This document shows positions 58,401 to 64,000 of a stretch of DNA of 64,000 bases, one piece after another. Where the stretch lies: positions 1,860,001 through 1,924,000 of the forward strand of contig JAWKRT010000001.1 of NCBI GenBank assembly GCA_041389495.1, read 5' to 3'. Below the pieces are notes generated by a model that saw only the letters and a list, made by a program, of their open reading frames with translations, was not told the DNA's origin and did no database searches. The DNA comes from Myxococcota bacterium. Its GTDB lineage: Bacteria > Myxococcota_A > UBA9160 > UBA4427. The stretch's first letter is position 1. Each line of letters opens with the position of its first letter. Made by a program: the position numbers and the translations under genes.

Positions 58401-60680
58401 GTGCTGCGTTCGGTGCTTCGGTGGGGGCTCGGCATCGCGGTCGTCGGCGCGGTCGTCGTGCTCGCGCTGTTCGTCGTCGCCGGCGAGGGCTGGTTCGGCA
58501 GCCACGAAGGGCCGGGAACGATCCGCGGCGGGCGCGTCGCGCCCGCGCTCGTCGAGGCGCGCGGCCGGGCGTCGTTCGACGCGGCGCGCGGAATCGGCGT
58601 CGCGCAGCCGAAGCAGATCCTGTTCGGCGACCTCCACGTCCACACGACCGTCTCGTTCGACGCGTTCATGACGAGCGTCCCGATGCTGGGCGGGGAGGGC
58701 ACGCACCCGCAGGCCGACGCGTGCGACTTCGCCCGCCACTGCTCGGCCCTCGACTTCTGGTCGATCAACGATCACGCGGCCGCCATCACGCGCCGCAACT
58801 GGCGCGAGACGGTCGAGTCGATCCGCGCGTGCAACGCGATCGCGGGCGACCCGGCGAGCCCCGACACGGTCGCCTTCCTCGGCTGGGAGTGGACGCAGGT
58901 CGGCACGACGCCGGAGGACCACTGGGGCCACAAGAACGTCGTGCTGCGCGGGCTCGACGACGACGCGATCCCGTCGCGCCCGATCGCGGCGCGCACGGTC
59001 GCCGAGCTGAACCTCGAGATGGCGCCGAGCGTGTGGCGGCGCGGCGCGCTCTCGCTCTTCGGCGGCCACGATCGCTACGACGACGTCGCGCGCTACTTCG
59101 CGGAGCGCGCCGACGCCGCGCTCTGCGACCCGGCGACGCCGGTGCGCGAGCAGCCGCCGGGCTGCATCGAGACGGCGGCCGACCCGCACGAGCTGTTCGC
59201 GAAGCTCGACGACTGGGGCGTCGACTCGATCGTGATCCCGCACGGCACGACGTGGGGCATGTACACGCCCGCGGCGTCGGACTGGAAGAAGCAGATCACG
59301 CCCGCGCAGCACGATCCGGCGCGCCAGACGCTGATCGAGATCTACTCGGGCCACGGCAACTCGGAGGAGTACCGGACGTGGCGCGAGGTCGACGTGCAGG
59401 CCGACGGGAGCGTGCGCTGCCCCGAAGCGAGGCCGGACTACCTCCCGCGCTGCCAGCGCGCCGGCGAGATCGTGCGCGAGCGCTGCATGGAGGACGGCGG
59501 CGACGCCTCCGAGTGCGACGCGCGCGCGGCCGAGGCGCGCCAGCTCGCGGCCGACGCGGGCGGCCAGGCGCACCTCACGGTGCCGGGCTACGACCCGAGC
59601 GAGTGGCTCGACGCCGGCCAGTGCCGCGACTGCAGCGTGCCGGCCTTCAACTACCGTCCGGGCGGCGCCGCGCAGTACGTCCTCGCGCTCTCGCACTTCG
59701 AGCCCGCGCCGGCGGGCGGTGCGCCGGCCGCACCGCCGCTGCGCGCGCGCATGGGCTTCATCGCGTCGAGCGACAACCACAAGGCGCGCCCCGGCACCGG
59801 CTTCAAGGAGGTGCGGCGCGAGGCCTTCACCGAATCGCGCTCGAACCCGCGCCCGGAAGGCCTGCTCGCCGGCGTGTTCCGCCGTCCCGAGACGGCGCGC
59901 GCGTCGCGCGCAGTGCCGTTCGACCGCGCGACGACGTCGCTGCGCGGCTTCCAGCTCTTCGAGATGGAGCGCCAGGCGTCCTACTTCATGACGGGTGGCC
60001 TCGTCGCCGTGCACGCCGACGGGCGCGATCGCGACGCGATCTGGGAGGCGTTCGAGCGGCGCGAGGTCTACGGCACCACGGGCCCGCGCATCCTCCTCTG
60101 GTTCGAGCTGCTGAACGCGCCCGGCTCGCGCGGGCGCGCGCTCCCGATGGGGGGCGCGGTCGAGCTCGACGCGCCGCCGATCTTCCAGGCGCGCGCCGTC
60201 GGCTCGTTCGAGCAGGAGCCCGGCTGTCCCGACGAGGCGTTCGAGGCGCTCGGCGAAGACGGCGTCGCGCGCGTGTGCGGGGGCGAGTGCTACTTCCCGA
60301 GCGACGAGCGGCGCCGCATCACGCGCATCGAGGTCGTGCGCGTGCGGCCGCAGGCGACGCCGGACGAGCCCGTCGCGCCGCTGATCGAGGACCCGTGGCG
60401 CGTGTTCGAGTGCGAGCCCGACGACGCGGGCTGCTCGGTCGTCTTCACCGACCCCGACTACGTGCGCGGCCGGCGCGACGCCGTGTACTACGTGCGCGCG
60501 ATCGAGGAGCCCACGCCGACGATCAACGCGGGCGGCGTGCGCTGCGCGCGCGACGCCGAGGGCGCGTGCACGGGCGTCGACCTGTGCGGGCTCGACGGCA
60601 ACGCGAGCGACGACTGTCTGGCGCCGGCCGAGCCGAAGGCCTGGTCGTCGCCGATCTACGTGGACTGGCCGCGAGGCTAG
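58401..60680 (+). CDS. DUF3604-family metal-dependent hydrolase, membrane-anchored
   Basis: A 759-residue protein beginning with one hydrophobic segment (about 10-30) and then a PHP-like DUF3604 domain. Markers: FGDLHVHTTVSFDAFM (metal His residues), DFWSINDHAAAI, FLGWEWTQVG, WGHKNVVLRG, DSIVIPHGTTWGM, LIEIYSGHGNSEEY, and GFIASSDNHKARPG near the end. DUF3604 proteins are exported or membrane-anchored hydrolases with unknown substrates. Several Cys pairs (QCRDCSVP, CCGGEC-type) suggest periplasmic disulphides. GTG at 58401 is used. GTG 58359 is in frame but sits in the -10 region. Confidence 0.88.
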   Translation: MLRSVLRWGLGIAVVGAVVVLALFVVAGEGWFGSHEGPGTIRGGRVAPALVEARGRASFDAARGIGVAQPKQILFGDLHVHTTVSFDAFMTSVPMLGGEGTHPQADACDFARHCSALDFWSINDHAAAITRRNWRETVESIRACNAIAGDPASPDTVAFLGWEWTQVGTTPEDHWGHKNVVLRGLDDDAIPSRPIAARTVAELNLEMAPSVWRRGALSLFGGHDRYDDVARYFAERADAALCDPATPVREQPPGCIETAADPHELFAKLDDWGVDSIVIPHGTTWGMYTPAASDWKKQITPAQHDPARQTLIEIYSGHGNSEEYRTWREVDVQADGSVRCPEARPDYLPRCQRAGEIVRERCMEDGGDASECDARAAEARQLAADAGGQAHLTVPGYDPSEWLDAGQCRDCSVPAFNYRPGGAAQYVLALSHFEPAPAGGAPAAPPLRARMGFIASSDNHKARPGTGFKEVRREAFTESRSNPRPEGLLAGVFRRPETARASRAVPFDRATTSLRGFQLFEMERQASYFMTGGLVAVHADGRDRDAIWEAFERREVYGTTGPRILLWFELLNAPGSRGRALPMGGAVELDAPPIFQARAVGSFEQEPGCPDEAFEALGEDGVARVCGGECYFPSDERRRITRIEVVRVRPQATPDEPVAPLIEDPWRVFECEPDDAGCSVVFTDPDYVRGRRDAVYYVRAIEEPTPTINAGGVRCARDAEGACTGVDLCGLDGNASDDCLAPAEPKAWSSPIYVDWPRG

Positions 60681-60735
60681 GTCGCGCGTCGAGGGCGGCG
60701 GCGCCGCTCGCGACGCGCACGAGAGGGAGCCTGCC

Positions 60736-62481
<1,746 letters not shown>

Positions 62482-62487
62482 CCTCCG

Positions 62488-62883
62488 GTGCCGCTGCGCC
62501 TCTGCGGCTTCGTGCTGTTCGTCGCCGGGTTCCTGAGCGTGCCGTTCCCGATGCTCGGGTTCGACGCGTTCGTGCCCGCGGTCCGCTACGCGCAGCTCGC
62601 CGCCGTCCTCGCGGTGCTGCGCGTCGAGGAGGGCGGGGGCGGCGTGATCGACACGCTGCTCGTGCTCCTCGGCGGGCACGCGATCGCGGCGAGCCTCGCG
62701 GTCGCGCTCGGCGCGTGGCTCGCGACGCGGCTCGTGCTCGCGCGGCTGCCGTCCCGGCTCCGCGACCACGTGACGGTCATCGCCGCGACGCTGCTCGTCG
62801 CGCTCGCGAGCTACGGGCACGCGTACACGACGCCCTTCCACGCCTCGAGCGCGCACGCGCGGCTCCCGGAGCTCTTCCGGTGA
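62488..62883 (+). CDS. small integral membrane protein, unknown function
   Basis: A 131-residue protein with about three membrane segments: LCGFVLFVAGFLSVPFPMLG, GVIDTLLVLLGGHAIAASLA with VALGAWLATRLVLA, and VTVIAATLLVALASYGHA. No family recognised. GTG at 62488 follows the D-aminoacylase stop by 6 bases, and its own stop overlaps the next gene by 4 bases, so it is in the middle of an operon with the two exported/amidohydrolase genes. A role as membrane partner is a guess. Confidence 0.7.
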   Translation: MPLRLCGFVLFVAGFLSVPFPMLGFDAFVPAVRYAQLAAVLAVLRVEEGGGGVIDTLLVLLGGHAIAASLAVALGAWLATRLVLARLPSRLRDHVTVIAATLLVALASYGHAYTTPFHASSAHARLPELFR

Positions 62884-64000
62884 GCGCACGCGCCGGCGGC
62901 GCGGCCGCTGCGCGGGTCGCGGCCGCGGGGCTCGCGACGATCGCCGCGCTGCTCGCGTCGGGTGCGGCGCGCGCGTTCGAGCGCACGGAGGAGCGCGCTC
63001 CGTGCGCCGCGCACGAGCCGCTGCGTCGCCCCTTCTTCGGTGACACGCACGTGCACACGGCGCTCTCGTTCGACGCCTGGGGGCAGGGCACGCGCGGCCG
63101 CCCGGCGGACGCCTACCGCTTCGCGAAGGGCGAGCCGCTCGGCATGCAGCCGTTCGACGCCTACGACCGCCCCGCGCAGACGATCCGCCTGCGCCGCCCG
63201 CTCGACTTCGCCGTCGTGACCGACCACGCCGAGCTGCTCGGCGAGACGCACATGTGCAGCACGCCCGGGGCGCCGGGCTACGACGGCCTGCTGTGCCGCG
63301 TGAACCGCGCCTTCCCGAAGCTCGCGTACATGGTCGTGAACAGCCGCGTCTACCAGGCCGTCGGGCAGCCGCGCTACTCGATGTGCGGCGAGGCGGGCGC
63401 GACGTGCCGCGAGCAGGCGCGCGGGCCGTGGAGCGAGATCGTCGCCGCCGCCGAGGACGCCTACGACCGCACGTCGGCGTGCGCGTTCACGAGCTTCGTC
63501 GGCTACGAGTGGACGGGCATGCCGGACGGCCAGAACGTCCACCGCAACGTCGTGTTCCGCAACGCGCGCCACCCGGCCGCGCCGACGAACTCGATCGAGA
63601 CGCCGACCGCGGAGGGCCTGTGGGCCGCGCTCGAGAGCGAGTGCCTCGAGCGCGGCGACGGCTGCGACGTCGTCGCGATCCCGCACAACTCGAACGTCAG
63701 CAACGGGCTGCTCTTCCGCACGACGCGCGAGGACGGCGCGCCGCTGCGTCGCGAGGACGCGCTGCGCCGCGCGCGGCTCGAGCGGCTCGTCGAGGTGACG
63801 CAGCACAAGGGCGATTCGGAGTGCGCGGCGAACGCCGAGGACGAGCTCTGCGCCTACGAGAAGCTCCCGTTCGCGAAGCTCGGCGAGGAGTCGACGAGCC
63901 TGCTCGGCGGGACGCCGATCCCGCCCATGTCGTACGCGCGCGAGGCGCTCGCCGAAGGGCTCGTGCTCGCGCGCGCGCTCGGCGCCAACCCGTTCGCGTT
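62880..64000 (+). CDS. DUF3604-family hydrolase, second copy, 3' end outside window
   Basis: 373 codons are visible. After a hydrophobic signal-like start (RVAAAGLATIAALLASGAARA) the domain begins FFGDTHVHTALSFDAWG, then DFAVVTDHAELLGE, SFVGYEWTGMP, VHRNVVFRN, and CDVVAIPHNSNVSNGLLF. These are the same landmarks as in the gene at 58401, but the spacing differs. The GTG at 62880 overlaps the previous stop (GTGA). It shares the D-aminoacylase operon. Two DUF3604 genes around one amidohydrolase gene is a repeated pairing. Confidence 0.88.
   Translation, partial: MSARAGGAAAARVAAAGLATIAALLASGAARAFERTEERAPCAAHEPLRRPFFGDTHVHTALSFDAWGQGTRGRPADAYRFAKGEPLGMQPFDAYDRPAQTIRLRRPLDFAVVTDHAELLGETHMCSTPGAPGYDGLLCRVNRAFPKLAYMVVNSRVYQAVGQPRYSMCGEAGATCREQARGPWSEIVAAAEDAYDRTSACAFTSFVGYEWTGMPDGQNVHRNVVFRNARHPAAPTNSIETPTAEGLWAALESECLERGDGCDVVAIPHNSNVSNGLLFRTTREDGAPLRREDALRRARLERLVEVTQHKGDSECAANAEDELCAYEKLPFAKLGEESTSLLGGTPIPPMSYAREALAEGLVLARALGANPFA

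Overview
The window is 64 kb of very GC-rich DNA. Third codon positions are almost all G or C, and GTG starts and 4-bp start/stop overlaps are common. Several proteins carry lipobox signal peptides, and there are TPR proteins, trimeric-fibre-like proteins with an S74 chaperone domain, and a protein with an exosortase-like C-terminal anchor. These point to a Gram-negative soil or sediment bacterium. The density of acyl-CoA dehydrogenases, FadD-like ligases, P450s, short-chain dehydrogenases, amidohydrolases and possible F420-type oxidoreductases resembles Myxococcota, Binatota or other deltaproteobacteria-like genomes. I cannot place it further. I saw no rRNA, tRNA, transposase, phage gene or CRISPR array. 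No gene-free stretch exceeds about 300 bases.

Layout. 1-6.7 kb: partial MprF-type flippase, P450, lipoprotein, patatin lipase overlapping an IucA/IucC-like protein, amidase. 6.7-13.4 kb (minus): amidohydrolase overlapping a large indolepyruvate ferredoxin oxidoreductase, then a PhoX-like secreted protein and a VOC protein. 13.5-25.6 kb: a lipid-type catabolic region with LLM oxidoreductase, two adjacent acyl-CoA dehydrogenases, RidA, a DUF35/thiolase-like pair, O-methyltransferase, epoxide hydrolase, amidohydrolase and two SDRs, followed by a short dead P450 fragment. 25.8-34.8 kb: a cell-surface island with three paralogous repeat proteins ending in S74 domains, a sorted beta-rich protein, a PpiC-like lipoprotein and a phosphatase-superfamily/TPR lipoprotein.

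34.9-46.8 kb: a catabolic island. A TetR gene and a D-aminoacylase-like gene diverge from BKACE, amidohydrolase, a second D-aminoacylase-like enzyme, thioesterase, PQQ dehydrogenase, acyl-CoA ligase and a DapB-like dehydrogenase. A perfect 9+3+9 palindrome sits in the divergent gap. The set could hydrolyse an amide or lactam-like compound, oxidise it, activate it as a CoA ester and cleave a beta-keto acid. The substrate is unknown.

46.8-64 kb: methyltransferase, P450, SnoaL-like protein, SDR, a Fis-type regulator without sigma-54 contact motifs, alpha/beta hydrolase, lipoprotein, MBL-fold hydrolase, PPOX protein, crotonase, hotdog protein, second BKACE, DUF3604 protein, third D-aminoacylase-like enzyme, small membrane protein and a second, truncated DUF3604 gene. 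BKACE and D-aminoacylase-like genes thus occur together twice.

TAnnnT hexamers followed directly by GCGC-rich DNA recur in front of genes and probably mark -10 elements. Two lie so close to their start codons that leaderless mRNAs are likely.
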